Source: Pseudoduganella namucuonensis (GTDB lineage Bacteria; Pseudomonadota; Gammaproteobacteria; Burkholderiales; Burkholderiaceae_D). Taken from it: a stretch of 64,000 bases of DNA. The translations under genes were made by a program, and so were the position numbers. The notes below the pieces were generated by a model. The model did no database searches. It worked only from the letters and a program-made list of their open reading frames with translations, and was not told the origin of the DNA. Below are positions 1-8,753 of this stretch, piece by piece. Where the stretch lies: contig NZ_FPBO01000007.1 of assembly GCF_900116645.1 (NCBI RefSeq), positions 186,001-250,000 of the forward strand. Direction: 5' to 3'. Position 1 is the stretch's first letter. Each line of letters begins with the position of its first letter.

Positions 1-517
1 CCGCCGAGGCGTCCGTGTTCAGCACGCCCGGCAACTGCCGCACCACCGCGTCCATCAGCGCCATCGCCGGCAATTCGCCGCCGGACAACACGAAGTCGCC
101 CAGGCTGATCTCCTCGTCGACGCAGCGGTCCAGCAGGCGCTGGTCGACCGCCTCGTAGCGGCCGCACAGGATCACCAGGCCGGGCTCGGCTTTCAGCGCC
201 ATCACGCGTTCGTGCGTCAGCTGCCTGCCCTGCGGCGACATGAACACCACCCGCGGCGCCGGCAGGCCGGCGTCCACCTGGCGCCGCTTCGCGGCGGCGA
301 TGGTCGCCTCCAGCGGCTTGGCCAGCATCACCATGCCGGGACCGCCGCCGTAAGGGCGGTCGTCCACGGTGCGGTGGTTGTCGGTGGTGAAATCGCGCGG
401 ATTCCACAGCGACAGGCCCCAACGTTGCTGCTCGAAGGCGCGGCGGGTGACACCCGACTGCGTCAGCGCGGCGAACATTTCCGGGAACAGGGTTACGACA
501 TCGAATTGCATCGCCAT
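1..517 (-). CDS. trmD: tRNA (guanine-N1)-methyltransferase, N-terminal part
   Basis: TrmD transfers a methyl group from S-adenosylmethionine to G37 of tRNAs, which prevents frameshifting. The visible 172 residues hold the SPOUT-family signatures: [13 protein letters not shown], then [11 protein letters not shown] and the knot segment [15 protein letters not shown] that binds the cofactor. The gene runs off the left edge, so the C-terminal tRNA-binding domain is not seen. Two starts are possible, ATG at 517 and ATG at 511 (MQFDVV); a GGAG lies just upstream of both. It is the third gene of rpsP-rimM-trmD, 24 bp after rimM. The rpsP-rimM-trmD-rplS order is standard in proteobacteria, so rplS is expected outside the window. 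Confidence 0.97.
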   Translation of the reverse strand, partial: MAMQFDVVTLFPEMFAALTQSGVTRRAFEQQRWGLSLWNPRDFTTDNHRTVDDRPYGGGPGMVMLAKPLEATIAAAKRRQVDAGLPAPRVVFMSPQGRQLTHERVMALKAEPGLVILCGRYEAVDQRLLDRCVDEEISLGDFVLSGGELPAMALMDAVVRQLPGVLNTDASA

Positions 518-541
518 CCGGCTCCACAGGTACGCTGGCGA

Positions 542-1102
542 CTAATAGTCCAGGCCCCAGTCCACCGTGATCTTCTTGGCTTCCTTGTCCACCTTGATGA
601 TGAACCGGTCGACAAACGGGATCAGGCGCTCGGCCTGCGCTACGCCCTCGGCGTCGGCGACCGGAGCGACCCGCAGTATCGACTGCGGACCGTTGCTCAT
701 CATGTCGCCGACCACGCCCAGGTGTTCGCCCTGCAAATTCTCTACTGCCAGCCCGATCAGATCGGACCAGTAAAATTCATCTGTTTCCAGCTCGGGGAAA
801 TGGCTGCGGCGCACATAGACGCCGGCGCCCTTCAGCGCCTCCGCCACGTCGCGGTCAGCCAGGCCCACCAACTGGGTCACGACGTCGCCGCCGTGCAGCT
901 TGGCGCGGCGCACATCGACATCGTGCAGGCCGGGTTTATCCAGCCACCAGGTTTTGGCGTGCAACAAGGCATCCGCGTCGTCGGAAAAAGGGCGCACCCT
1001 GATTCCGCCCGCCAGGCCGTAGGCGCCGAAGACGAAGCCCACCTGCACCAGATCCTCGGGGACTTGCACCCCGGATGCCATCTTGTCAGCCAAACCGGTC
1101 AA
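542..1102 (-). CDS. rimM: 16S rRNA processing protein RimM
   Basis: RimM is an assembly factor for the 30S subunit that binds ribosomal protein S19 and helps mature the head of 16S rRNA. The 186-residue protein has the expected two parts: an N-terminal beta-barrel opening with VGFVFGAYGLAGGIRVRPF (about residues 22-100) and a C-terminal PRC-barrel (about 105-184) with the conserved ENLQGEHLGVV and IPFVDRFI segments. The TTG start at 1102 lies 6 bp after the rpsP stop, so translation is probably coupled. An ATG at 1081 would give a shorter protein starting MASGVQVPED and cannot be excluded. Length and operon position are normal. Confidence 0.95.
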   Translation of the reverse strand: MTGLADKMASGVQVPEDLVQVGFVFGAYGLAGGIRVRPFSDDADALLHAKTWWLDKPGLHDVDVRRAKLHGGDVVTQLVGLADRDVAEALKGAGVYVRRSHFPELETDEFYWSDLIGLAVENLQGEHLGVVGDMMSNGPQSILRVAPVADAEGVAQAERLIPFVDRFIIKVDKEAKKITVDWGLDY

Positions 1103-1108
1103 TCAGAC

Positions 1109-1354
1109 TCAGGCTGCCTTGTTGGCGGCCACCAGGCGTGCGACGGCTGGGGACAGTTGCGCGCCAACGCCGGTCCAGTGGGCCAGACGGTCGGCGGTGA
1201 TGCGGAAGCCGACTTCAGCGCCCGAAGCCATTGGGTTGTAGAAGCCGATACGCTCGATGAAACGGCCATCGCGGCGGTTGCGCGAATCGGTTGCAACGAT
1301 GTTGAAGAACGGGCGCTTCTTGGCGCCTCCACGAGCTAAACGAATAACGACCAT
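1109..1354 (-). CDS. rpsP: 30S ribosomal protein S16
   Basis: S16 is a small-subunit protein that binds 16S rRNA early in assembly. The 81-residue product begins [20 protein letters not shown], the classic S16 start, and continues with [13 protein letters not shown]. An upstream ATG at 1366 would add four residues, but the ATG at 1354 matches the family start and has GGAAA seven bases ahead. It is the first gene of the rpsP-rimM-trmD operon, behind a clear sigma-70-type promoter (1396-1425). The C-terminus is slightly shorter and less basic than in some relatives, which is normal variation. Confidence 0.97.
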   Translation of the reverse strand: MVVIRLARGGAKKRPFFNIVATDSRNRRDGRFIERIGFYNPMASGAEVGFRITADRLAHWTGVGAQLSPAVARLVAANKAA

Positions 1355-1395
1355 AATTATTTCCAAAAAGTGTGCTGAGACGGAAAAAGCCGCAA

Positions 1396-1425
1396 ATTAT
1401 AGCGTGCTTTCTCTCCGCGCATCAA
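1396..1425 (-). promoter_or_regulatory. Promoter of the rpsP-rimM-trmD operon
   Basis: On the minus strand a TTGATG box (1425-1420) is followed after 18 bp by a perfect TATAAT (1401-1396). The distance to the rpsP start codon is about 40 bp. Read directly from the sequence; transcription itself is inferred. Confidence 0.75.
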
Positions 1426-1572
1426 GCAAATGTTGACAAGGGTGGGTTTGGGGCAATCGAAGATTATCCCCCACTCGCGCGGCGAGGGCAAGTGGCTTAT
1501 ACATAAAAAGGGCTGGGCCGGCGCCCGGTTTTGTCCCATACTTGCCGTTTTTCCGCCCTTTGGCCGTCGTTC

Positions 1573-1989
1573 ATGCCCACTCCGCACAAAAACAAGACCC
1601 TCGCCACGTTGCTGGCCTTCCTGCTCGGCGGCGCCGGGCTGCACCGCTTCTACCTGCGTGGCAAAAACGACACGTGGGGCTGGCTGCACGTGGCCGCCGC
1701 CGCCGCCGTCGGACTGGTGATGGCCGCCGCGCCGCGGGCCGACATCTATTTCAAGCTGCTGCCGCTGATCGTCTCCGTGCTGATCGGTTTCCTCGAGGCG
1801 CTGGTGCTGGGATTGATGTCCGACGAGAAGTGGGACGCCGCCTTCAACGCCGGCTCCGGCCGCCGCTCCGAGGCGCGCTGGCCGCTGGCCATCATCCTGG
1901 TGTCGACGCTGATGGTCGGCGCGGGCGGCCTGATCGCCGCCATCGCCCGCCTGTTCGACTTGCTGTACACTGGCGGGGCTTACGGCTAG
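1573..1989 (+). CDS. TM2-domain membrane protein
   Basis: A 138-residue predicted inner-membrane protein. The N-terminal part, KTLATLLAFLLGGAGLHRFY followed by a Leu-Arg-Gly stretch, is the typical TM2 domain: a helix, a G-x-G-x-H-R-F-Y turn and a second helix. Two further hydrophobic segments lie around residues 58-80 and 112-135. The start at 1573 (MPTPHKNK) is preferred over an in-frame ATG at 1531 because the family begins close to the first helix. TM2 proteins have no assigned biochemical role. It stands alone, divergent from the rpsP operon and 30 bp ahead of the next gene. Confidence 0.8.
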   Translation: MPTPHKNKTLATLLAFLLGGAGLHRFYLRGKNDTWGWLHVAAAAAVGLVMAAAPRADIYFKLLPLIVSVLIGFLEALVLGLMSDEKWDAAFNAGSGRRSEARWPLAIILVSTLMVGAGGLIAAIARLFDLLYTGGAYG

Positions 1990-2019
1990 GCACTCGCCGC
2001 GCAACTTTTCCCGCTCAAC

Positions 2020-2856
2020 ATGAAGTCCCTACTCACGCTGTCGCGCGCCCTGCTGCTGTTCGCCACCGCCGCCGCCGGCGGCGCGCAGGCGGGCGAGCGG
2101 CTGAACTGGGGCTGGTTCAACGCGGCGCCCTTCATGATGGTGGCCGGTCCGGACCACAACCAGGGCGTGTTCGACCAGATCCGCGCGCTGCTGCGCGAAC
2201 AAATGCCGGACTACGAGCACCAGGACATCCAGGCGCCCTTCCCCCGCATCCTGCAGGAAATCCGCAACGGCAACGCCTGGTGCTTCGTGGGCGGCGTGAA
2301 GACGCCGGCGCGCGAGGCGCTGGCCCACTTCTCCGCGCCGGTGGCCGTGTTCCTGCCGTTCAAGGCGGTGGTGCGCAAGGACCGCCTGGCCGAATTCGGC
2401 GACAGCGTGTCGCTCGCCGCCCTGCTGGACGACAAGGCGCTCAAGACCAGTTTCCTGCGCGGGCGCACCCACACGCCGCCCATCGACGCGCTGCTGCAAC
2501 AGGCGCCGTCCCCGTCCTACCACTCCGAATTCAACGAGGCGCTGCAGATGCTGCTGGCGCGGCGCCTGGACTACCTGGTGGAACAGCCCATCATCAGCGC
2601 CTACTCCGCGCGCCAGTTGGGACGCGACGGCGAACTGGCGGCGCTGCCGATCCGCGAATCGTCCGAGTTCACGCTCAGCCGCGTGATGTGCCCGCGCAAC
2701 GAGTGGGGCCTGCGCGTGGTGCGCAGGGTGAACGCGGTGCTGCGGGCCGAGCGCGACGGCGCGCGCTACCGCGCCATCGTCGAGCGCTGGTCGGACCCGG
2801 ACGCGGTGCGCGCCATCCGCGCCATCTATCCCACCCATGTGATGCAGCCCGAATGA
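2020..2856 (+). CDS. Periplasmic substrate-binding-like protein (family 3 type)
   Basis: A 278-residue protein with a signal peptide (cleavage probably after the GGAQAGE region near residue 25). The body resembles extracellular solute-binding proteins of the amino-acid/PBPb fold, in the subgroup that occurs without ABC transporter genes. Its stop overlaps the start of the following diguanylate cyclase as ATGA, so the two are translationally coupled. The inference is that this protein senses or delivers a small molecule in the periplasm connected to the membrane-bound cyclase. The ligand is unknown. Similar orphan binding proteins lie at 40.4 kb and 57.5 kb. Confidence 0.75.
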   Translation: MKSLLTLSRALLLFATAAAGGAQAGERLNWGWFNAAPFMMVAGPDHNQGVFDQIRALLREQMPDYEHQDIQAPFPRILQEIRNGNAWCFVGGVKTPAREALAHFSAPVAVFLPFKAVVRKDRLAEFGDSVSLAALLDDKALKTSFLRGRTHTPPIDALLQQAPSPSYHSEFNEALQMLLARRLDYLVEQPIISAYSARQLGRDGELAALPIRESSEFTLSRVMCPRNEWGLRVVRRVNAVLRAERDGARYRAIVERWSDPDAVRAIRAIYPTHVMQPE

Positions 2857-4163
2857 ACGGCAGCCTGGCCGCGCGCCTGCTGCGCATCATCTTCGGCTGC
2901 TACTTCCTGGTGACGCTGGCCGTCACCTGCGCGCAGCTGGCGGCGGAATACCGCCACACCGAGCTGCGCCTGACGGCCGAGATCGAGGCCATGCGCCACA
3001 CCTTCGGCCCCGGCATCACCGACGCGCTGTGGCGCTTCAACGGCGAGGTGCTGGGCGGCATCCTCACCGGCGTCAAGGCCCTGCCCATCGTCATCGGCGT
3101 CAAGGTCGAGGACGAACAGGGCAAGCTGCTGCGCGCGGCCGGCACCGTCACCGGCGCCGACGGCCAGCGCCTGACCGCCGCCGGCGGCGCGCTGGTCCCG
3201 GACACCGCTCCGCCCGGCATGTTCGACCGCGTGTTCAGCCGCGGCTTCGACGCGGTCCACGTGGACGAGGCCGGCGGTCGCCACCGGGTCGGGCGCTGGA
3301 CCGTCTATTCCAGCCAGCGGGTGGTGCTGCGCCAGGTGGAATACGGCTTCCTGCTGATCCTGGTGAACTCCGTCATCAAGACGCTGGCGCTGTGGTTCAT
3401 CTTCCTGTTCGTGATCCGGCGAGCGCTGGGCCAGCCGCTGCGCCAGATGAGCGAATTCGTCGGCCAGCTCAACATCGACAACATCGGCGACCGCGAGTTC
3501 ACGCTCAAGGCCAGGGGCCGGCACGAGCTGCACCTGCTGACGGACAAGCTGAACCAGATGGCCGGCACGCTGCGCCGCTCGGTGGCCGAGAACGCCGCGC
3601 TGTACAAGGAACTGCAGGAGATGAACCGCACGCTGGAGAGCCAGGTGGCCGAGCGCACCAGCGAGCTGCGGCGCGTGGCCAGCACCGACACCCTCACCGG
3701 CCTGCACAACCGGCGCAAGCTGGACGAGGTGCTGACCTACGAGACCGAGCGCGTGCAGCGCTATGGCGGCGAACTGGCCGTGGTGCTGATCGACATCGAC
3801 CATTTCAAGCTGACCAACGACACCTACGGCCACCCGGTGGGCGACCGCGTGCTGACGGCGGTGGCGGCCATCCTGGGCACGGGCGCGCGCAGCATCGACA
3901 GCGTGGGCCGCTGGGGCGGCGAGGAATTCATGGTGGTCTGTCCGCAGACCGACGCCGGGGGCGCGGCCGCGCTGGCCGAGCAGCTGCGCCAGCGCATCGC
4001 CGCCGCCGAGTTCCCGGTGGCGGGCCGCAAGACCTGCTCGTTCGGCGTGGCGGCGCTGGCGCCGGGCGAGAGCCTGGCGCTGCTGCTGGTGCGCGCCGAC
4101 ACGGCGCTGTACCGCGCCAAGCAGGAGGGCCGTAACAAAGTGATACAGGATGCCGTCAACTGA
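2853..4163 (+). CDS. Membrane-bound diguanylate cyclase (GGDEF)
   Basis: A 436-residue protein that should make cyclic di-GMP from two GTP. It has an N-terminal membrane segment (about 6-24), a periplasmic sensor region (about 25-160), a second membrane segment (about 165-188), a linker with coiled-coil character (about 230-270), and a C-terminal GGDEF domain. The domain carries DTLTGLHNRRKLDE, IDIDHFKLTND and the intact active-site loop GGEEF at residues 355-359, so it is probably active. Start and preceding stop overlap by four bases (ATGA). The coupled periplasmic binding protein upstream suggests a two-protein signalling unit. Confidence 0.9.
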   Translation: MNGSLAARLLRIIFGCYFLVTLAVTCAQLAAEYRHTELRLTAEIEAMRHTFGPGITDALWRFNGEVLGGILTGVKALPIVIGVKVEDEQGKLLRAAGTVTGADGQRLTAAGGALVPDTAPPGMFDRVFSRGFDAVHVDEAGGRHRVGRWTVYSSQRVVLRQVEYGFLLILVNSVIKTLALWFIFLFVIRRALGQPLRQMSEFVGQLNIDNIGDREFTLKARGRHELHLLTDKLNQMAGTLRRSVAENAALYKELQEMNRTLESQVAERTSELRRVASTDTLTGLHNRRKLDEVLTYETERVQRYGGELAVVLIDIDHFKLTNDTYGHPVGDRVLTAVAAILGTGARSIDSVGRWGGEEFMVVCPQTDAGGAAALAEQLRQRIAAAEFPVAGRKTCSFGVAALAPGESLALLLVRADTALYRAKQEGRNKVIQDAVN

Positions 4164-4219
4164 CGGCGCCGGCCGGCGTTATACTGGGACAACCAACAGT
4201 CTTCACCGGAGAACCAAAA

Positions 4220-4816
4220 ATGAATATGCGTACCCTGACCTTGTCCCTGATCCTGGCCGGCGCCGCCTCGGCGGCCTTCGCCCAGCCCAGCGCCAAGCAA
4301 CTCTACGCGGCCGAAACCAAGCGCGCCGCCACCCAGTACGCCGAAGACAAGAAGCTGTGCGCCGAGGAGGGCAACTCCAGCGCGCGCATGCAGTGCCAGC
4401 GCGACGCGAAGGCCGAGTACAACAAGGCTCTGGCCGCCGCCAAGGCCGCGCAGAAGAACGCCACCGCCAAGCCCATGGCCTGCAATGACTGCGGCCGCGT
4501 GATCGGCGTGAGCGTGGCCGAGAAAAAAGGCGAAGGCAGCGCGGTGGGCGTGATCGGCGGCGGCGTGGCCGGCGCCCTGCTGGGCAACCAGGTGGGCGGC
4601 GGTTCGGGCAAGAAGCTGGCCACCATCGCCGGCGCGGTCGGCGGCGCCTACGCCGGCAACAAGGCCGAGGAGCACCTGAAGTCGAGCAAGGTGTGGAACG
4701 TGAAGGTCCAGTACGACAACGGCACCCAGGGCGACTACAGCTTCGACCACGACCCGGGCTTCGCCAACGGCGACCTGGTCAAGAGCGCCAACGGCAGCAT
4801 CGTCCGCAAGCAGTAA
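4220..4816 (+). CDS. Glycine-zipper 2TM domain protein, secreted
   Basis: A 198-residue envelope protein. It has a signal peptide ending around FAQPS (residue 23), a Cys/Lys/Glu-rich middle with a CNDCG pair (about residues 90-94), then a glycine-zipper segment with GVIGGGVAGALLGNQVGGG and a second Gly/Ala run (about 110-150), as in outer-membrane 2TM glycine-zipper proteins. The C-terminal 45 residues form a small beta-rich region. A GGAGA sits well placed before the ATG at 4220. The family is linked to envelope integrity, but the exact function is not known. Single gene. Confidence 0.75.
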   Translation: MNMRTLTLSLILAGAASAAFAQPSAKQLYAAETKRAATQYAEDKKLCAEEGNSSARMQCQRDAKAEYNKALAAAKAAQKNATAKPMACNDCGRVIGVSVAEKKGEGSAVGVIGGGVAGALLGNQVGGGSGKKLATIAGAVGGAYAGNKAEEHLKSSKVWNVKVQYDNGTQGDYSFDHDPGFANGDLVKSANGSIVRKQ

Positions 4817-4844
4817 TCCCCACCGCCCGGGCCGGGGGAGCGGG

Positions 4845-5060
4845 TCACCCCTGGCTGTCGCCGGTCGCCAGCGCCCCGGGTTGCGCCGCCAGATAGCGTC
4901 GCAACCGCGCGGCGGCGCTGCCGTCGCTGGCGATGCGCCACGCGTAAGCCTCCAACGCCTCCCGGTTCTCGCGCACCCACTGGTCGTGGGACTGCGTGGG
5001 CACGAATTCGACACGCCCGTCGGAGTGCCTGATCAAATTGAAGTAGCTGACGCTGACCAT
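4845..5060 (-). CDS. Small hypothetical protein
   Basis: A 71-residue protein beginning MVSVSYFNLIRHSDGRVEFV. The ATG at 5060 is chosen because an AGGGGG lies directly upstream; an in-frame ATG at 5093 has no comparable site. It is soluble, with an alanine/arginine-rich helical second half. No family recognised. It is convergent with the glycine-zipper gene, 28 bp from its end, and reads away from nothing obviously related. Confidence 0.55.
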   Translation of the reverse strand: MVSVSYFNLIRHSDGRVEFVPTQSHDQWVRENREALEAYAWRIASDGSAAARLRRYLAAQPGALATGDSQG

Positions 5061-5151
5061 AAATCCCCCTGCCTGGACGGATCGGGTCAGCATGCTGCAC
5101 TTCCATATTGCGGTCCATCACTTCCCCGGCAAGCGATGATCTACGTCAACC

Positions 5152-5772
5152 TCATGCTCGGCGCGACAGCAGCAATCCCAAGCCGGCCGCGCCCAGCAGG
5201 CCGGCGCAGCCGCGGTTGAAGAGGCGCTTGCCGCGCGGCTGGGCGAACCAGCCGCGCAAACGGGTGCCCATGAAGGCATAGATGGCGATGGCCGCCATCT
5301 CCAGCACCAGGAACAGCGCGCCCAGGATGGCGAACTGCCGCGCCATCGGCTGGGACGGATCGACGAATTGGGGCAGGAAGGCGGTGAAGATCAGGATCGC
5401 CTTCGGATTGCCGGCCGCGACCAGGAACTCCTGGCGCGCCAGCCGCATCAGGCCGGCGGGCGGCGCGGCGGTGTCGGCCGTGTCGGCCGTTCCCGCGCGC
5501 CATAGCTGCCAGGCCAGATAGAAGAGGTAGGCCGCGCCCAGCGTCTTGATCACATGGAACAGGACCTCGGACGTGTGCAGCACCGCCGCCAGTCCGGCCG
5601 ACGCCAGCGCGATCATCCCGGCGAACGCCACCAGCCGGCCGACGCCGGCGGTGCACGAGCGCCGGAAGCCGTAGCGCGTGGCATTGCTGATCGACAGCAG
5701 GTTGTTGGGGCCCGGCGCCATGTTCAGCGCGAAGCAGGCGGGGACGAACAAGACAAGCGTGGATGGTTCCAT
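5152..5772 (-). CDS. LysE/RhtB-family amino-acid exporter
   Basis: A 206-residue inner-membrane protein with about six hydrophobic segments. The start MEPSTLVLFVPACFALNMAP followed by GPN, and the central AGNPKAILIFTAFLPQFVD, are the signature motifs of the LysE/RhtB superfamily, which exports amino acids such as threonine, homoserine or lysine. The substrate cannot be read from sequence. The ATG at 5772 has CGGAG seven bases upstream. It is a single gene downstream of the acyl-CoA dehydrogenase gene but in reverse order with a terminator between (5823-5848). Confidence 0.9.
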   Translation of the reverse strand: MEPSTLVLFVPACFALNMAPGPNNLLSISNATRYGFRRSCTAGVGRLVAFAGMIALASAGLAAVLHTSEVLFHVIKTLGAAYLFYLAWQLWRAGTADTADTAAPPAGLMRLARQEFLVAAGNPKAILIFTAFLPQFVDPSQPMARQFAILGALFLVLEMAAIAIYAFMGTRLRGWFAQPRGKRLFNRGCAGLLGAAGLGLLLSRRA

Positions 5773-5822
5773 GACGGCGCTCCGTGGGGGTAATCCCACC
5801 ATTCTATCGGACTTCCGCCAGT

Positions 5823-5848
5823 AAAAAAGGCGGCCCGCGGGCCGCCTT
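5823..5848 (-). terminator. Intrinsic terminator of the acyl-CoA dehydrogenase gene
   Basis: A GC-rich palindromic stem (AAGGCGGCCC / GGGCCGCCTT) is followed on the minus strand by a run of T (complement of the A-run at 5823-5828). It sits 23 bp after the stop at 5871. Confidence 0.85.
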
Positions 5849-5870
5849 GGTCGGTCACCGGAAGGAAGGC

Positions 5871-7661
5871 TTAGAACTGGTCCACGCCCAGCGCCAGCAC
5901 GCCGCCGCTGCCGTCGATCACGGCGGCGCGCAGGCCGCCGGTGGTGCTCAGGAAGTGCTCGGCGAAGAAGCGCGCGGTGACGATCTTGGCCTGGTAGAAG
6001 GCGGCGTCGCCGTCGCCCGCGCCCAGCTTCTTCTGCGACACCAGCGCGGCGCGCGCCATCTGCCAGCCGCCCAGCACGATGCCGGCCAGCTTCAGGTAGG
6101 TCACGCTGCCGGCGAACACGGCCTTGATGTCGGACTTGGTGTTGGCCACCACGAACTCCACCACCGCCTCCAGGTCCGCCGCGCCCCGCTCCAGGTTTTT
6201 CTGGATCGAGGTGAACTCGGCGCCCTGCAATTCGCCCAGCTGAGCCGCCGTCGCGCGCACTTGCGCGATCAGGCCCCTGGCGACCTTGCCGCCGTCGCGC
6301 ACGGTCTTGCGGCCCACCAGGTCGTTGGCCTGGATGGCGGTCGTGCCCTCGTAGATGGTGAGGATCTTGGCGTCGCGGTAGTGCTGCGCGGCGCCCGTCT
6401 CCTCGATGAAGCCCATGCCGCCGTGCACCTGCACGCCGTCGCGCGTGACGTCCTGCGACAGCTCGGTCGACCAGCCCTTGATGATGGGCACCAGGTATTC
6501 GTACACGGCCTGGTTCTCGGCGCGCACGGCGGCGTCGGCGCTGTGGTGGGCGGCGTCGTACAGCGAGGCGCCCACGTAGGCCAGCGCGCGCGCGGCCTCG
6601 GTCTGCGAACGCATGTTCATCAGCAGGCGGCGCACGTCCGGGTGGTTGATGATGGCCACCGGGCCGGCCGAACCGGCCAGGTCGCGCGACTGCACGCGGT
6701 CCTTGGCGAAGGCCACGGCCTGCTGGTAGGCGTTCTCGGACAGGCCGACGCCCTGCATGCCGACGCCGAAGCGGGCCGCGTTCATCATGATGAACATGTA
6801 TTCCAGGCCGCGGTTCTCCTCGCCCACCAGGGTGCCGATGGCGCCGCCGTGGTCGCCGAACTGCAGCACGGCGGTCGGGCTGGCCTTGATGCCCAGCTTG
6901 TGTTCGATGGACACGCAGTGCACGTCGTTGCGCTCGCCCAGCGAGCCGTCGGCGTTGACGTGGAATTTGGGGACCACGAACAGCGAGATGCCCTTCACGC
7001 CCTCGGGCGCGTTCGGCGTGCGCGCCAGCACCAGGTGGATGATGTTCTCGGCCATGTCGTGCTCGCCGTAGGTGATGAAGATCTTGGTGCCGAACACCTT
7101 GTAGGTGCCGTCGTCCTGGGGCACGGCGCGCGAGCGCACGGCGGCCAGGTCGGAGCCGGCCTGCGGCTCGGTCAGGTTCATGGTGCCGGTCCACTTGCCG
7201 GTCACCAGCGGTTCCAGGTATTTGGCCTTCATGTCGTCGCTGCCGGCCGTCAGCAGCGCCTCGATGGCGCCGTCGGACAACAGCGCGACCAGCGCGAACG
7301 CCAGGTTGGCGCCGTGCAGCATTTCCACGCACGGCGTGCCGACCAGCTTGGGCAGGCCCTGGCCGCCGAAGTCGGTGGGGTGCTGCAGACCCTGCCAGCC
7401 CGCCTCGGCGAACTGCTTGAACGCTTCCTTGAAGCCCTTGGTGGTGGTGACGGTGCCATCTTTCCAGAAGCTCGGGTCCTTGTCGCCGGCGTGGTTCAGC
7501 GGTGCGATCACGCCGCCGACGAACTTCGCGTTTTCCTCCAGCACGGCCTCGGCCGTTTCCGGGGTCGCGTCCTCGCAGCCCGGCAGCCGGCTCACAGCCT
7601 CCAGGTTGGCCAGCTCGTTCATCACGAACAGCATGTCTTTCAGGGGGGCTTGATAGCTCAT
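5871..7661 (-). CDS. Acyl-CoA dehydrogenase, long 596-residue type
   Basis: FAD enzyme that oxidises an acyl-CoA to the enoyl-CoA and passes electrons to ETF. The 596 residues include the usual N-terminal, middle and C-terminal domains (TEPQAGSDLAAVRS near residue 165; YEGTTAIQANDLVGRK near 430) plus an additional C-terminal domain typical of the larger family that includes 3-methylmercaptopropionyl-CoA dehydrogenase (DmdC) and FadE-like enzymes. The chain length of its substrate cannot be told. The ATG at 7661 (MSYQAPLKDML) has GGAG upstream; an ATG at 7682 is less likely. It lies downstream of etfBA, its likely electron acceptor, separated by a 123-bp spacer with an inverted repeat. Confidence 0.92.
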   Translation of the reverse strand: MSYQAPLKDMLFVMNELANLEAVSRLPGCEDATPETAEAVLEENAKFVGGVIAPLNHAGDKDPSFWKDGTVTTTKGFKEAFKQFAEAGWQGLQHPTDFGGQGLPKLVGTPCVEMLHGANLAFALVALLSDGAIEALLTAGSDDMKAKYLEPLVTGKWTGTMNLTEPQAGSDLAAVRSRAVPQDDGTYKVFGTKIFITYGEHDMAENIIHLVLARTPNAPEGVKGISLFVVPKFHVNADGSLGERNDVHCVSIEHKLGIKASPTAVLQFGDHGGAIGTLVGEENRGLEYMFIMMNAARFGVGMQGVGLSENAYQQAVAFAKDRVQSRDLAGSAGPVAIINHPDVRRLLMNMRSQTEAARALAYVGASLYDAAHHSADAAVRAENQAVYEYLVPIIKGWSTELSQDVTRDGVQVHGGMGFIEETGAAQHYRDAKILTIYEGTTAIQANDLVGRKTVRDGGKVARGLIAQVRATAAQLGELQGAEFTSIQKNLERGAADLEAVVEFVVANTKSDIKAVFAGSVTYLKLAGIVLGGWQMARAALVSQKKLGAGDGDAAFYQAKIVTARFFAEHFLSTTGGLRAAVIDGSGGVLALGVDQF

Positions 7662-7696
7662 GGTCTTCTCCAAGGAATTCAAAAAACCGCGCGTGT

Positions 7697-7738
7697 GGTG
7701 CCGCGCTTGGGTGAAAAAAAGCCACGTGGCGCGGCACC
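7697..7738 (-). other. Inverted repeat between etfA and the acyl-CoA dehydrogenase gene
   Basis: Perfect 10-bp arms GGTGCCGCGC (7697-7706) and GCGCGGCACC (7729-7738) with a 22-bp spacer that contains a T7 run on the transcribed strand. It may be an attenuator or an mRNA-processing/stabilising hairpin that sets the ratio of etfBA to dehydrogenase message. Structure is seen; function is inferred. Confidence 0.45.
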
Positions 7739-7784
7739 GTGGGTGCCGGCCAGCGTGGCTGGGATTGCCGATGCCGCCGGTGGC

Positions 7785-8717
7785 TTAGCCCAGTTGCTTG
7801 ACCAGCTCTGGAACCACTTCGAACAGGTCGCCCACGATGCCGTAGTCGGCAACGGAGAAGATCGGCGCTTCCGGATCCTTGTTGATGGCGACGATGGTCT
7901 TCGAGTCCTTCATGCCGGCCAAGTGCTGGATCGCGCCGGAGATGCCGACCGCGATGTACAGCGACGGCGCCACGATCTTGCCGGTCTGGCCGACCTGCCA
8001 GTCGTTCGGCACGTAGCCCGCGTCGACCGCGGCGCGCGAGGCGCCCATGGCCGCGCCCAGCTTGTCGGCCAGCGGTTCCAGGATCTTGAAGGCGTCGCCC
8101 GAGCCCATGCCGCGGCCGCCGGACACGATGATCTTGGCGGCGGTCAGTTCCGGACGGTCGGACTTGGCCAGCTCGCGGCCGACGAAGGCCGATTTGCCCG
8201 AGTCGCCGACGGCGGCGATGGTCTCGGTGGCGGCCGAACCGCCGGTGGCGGCGGCGGAGTCGAAACCGGTGGTGCGCACGGTGATGACTTTCACCTTGTC
8301 GCCCGACTGCACGGTGGCGATGGCGTTGCCGGCGTAGATCGGACGCTCGAAGGTGTCCGGGGAATCGACCTTGGTGATTTCCGAGATCTGCGCCACGTCC
8401 AGCTTGGCGGCCACGCGCGGCAGGATGTTCTTGCCGTAGGCGGTGGCGGGGGCCAGGATGTGCGAGTACGAAGCGGCGATCGCCAGGATCTGCTCGGCGA
8501 CGTTCTCGGCCAGGCCGTCGGCGAAGTGGGCGGCGTCGGCCAGCAGCACTTTGGAGACGCCGGCGATCTGCGCGGCTTGCGCGGCTGCCGCGGCGGCGTT
8601 GGAGCCGGCGACCAGCACGTGGACATCGCCGCCGCACTGGGCGGCCGCGGTGATGGTGTGGTGGGTGCTGCCTTTCAGGCTAGCGTTGTCGTGTTCGGCG
8701 ATGACTAATGCGACCAT
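7785..8717 (-). CDS. etfA: Electron transfer flavoprotein, alpha subunit
   Basis: EtfA holds the FAD that receives electrons from acyl-CoA dehydrogenases and hands them to ETF-ubiquinone oxidoreductase. The 310 residues start [18 protein letters not shown] and contain the C-terminal FAD-binding motifs [36 protein letters not shown] and [13 protein letters not shown] lies six bases ahead of the ATG. It follows etfB by 36 bp in one operon. Length is normal for the family. Confidence 0.97.
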   Translation of the reverse strand: MVALVIAEHDNASLKGSTHHTITAAAQCGGDVHVLVAGSNAAAAAAQAAQIAGVSKVLLADAAHFADGLAENVAEQILAIAASYSHILAPATAYGKNILPRVAAKLDVAQISEITKVDSPDTFERPIYAGNAIATVQSGDKVKVITVRTTGFDSAAATGGSAATETIAAVGDSGKSAFVGRELAKSDRPELTAAKIIVSGGRGMGSGDAFKILEPLADKLGAAMGASRAAVDAGYVPNDWQVGQTGKIVAPSLYIAVGISGAIQHLAGMKDSKTIVAINKDPEAPIFSVADYGIVGDLFEVVPELVKQLG

Positions 8718-8753
8718 GATTATTCCTAGAAGAGTTGGGAGCGGTACGGCCGC

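Noticed and set aside
1430..1720. Small plus-strand gene overlapping the rpsP promoter region
   Set aside because: Translation overlaps the TM2 gene in another frame and has no ribosome site or recognisable motif.
5152..8708. Very long open frames on both strands across LysE, acyl-CoA dehydrogenase and etfA
   Set aside because: They are shadows of the true genes in GC-rich DNA: low-complexity Arg/Gly/Ala/His translation, no homology, and fully overlapping well-supported genes.
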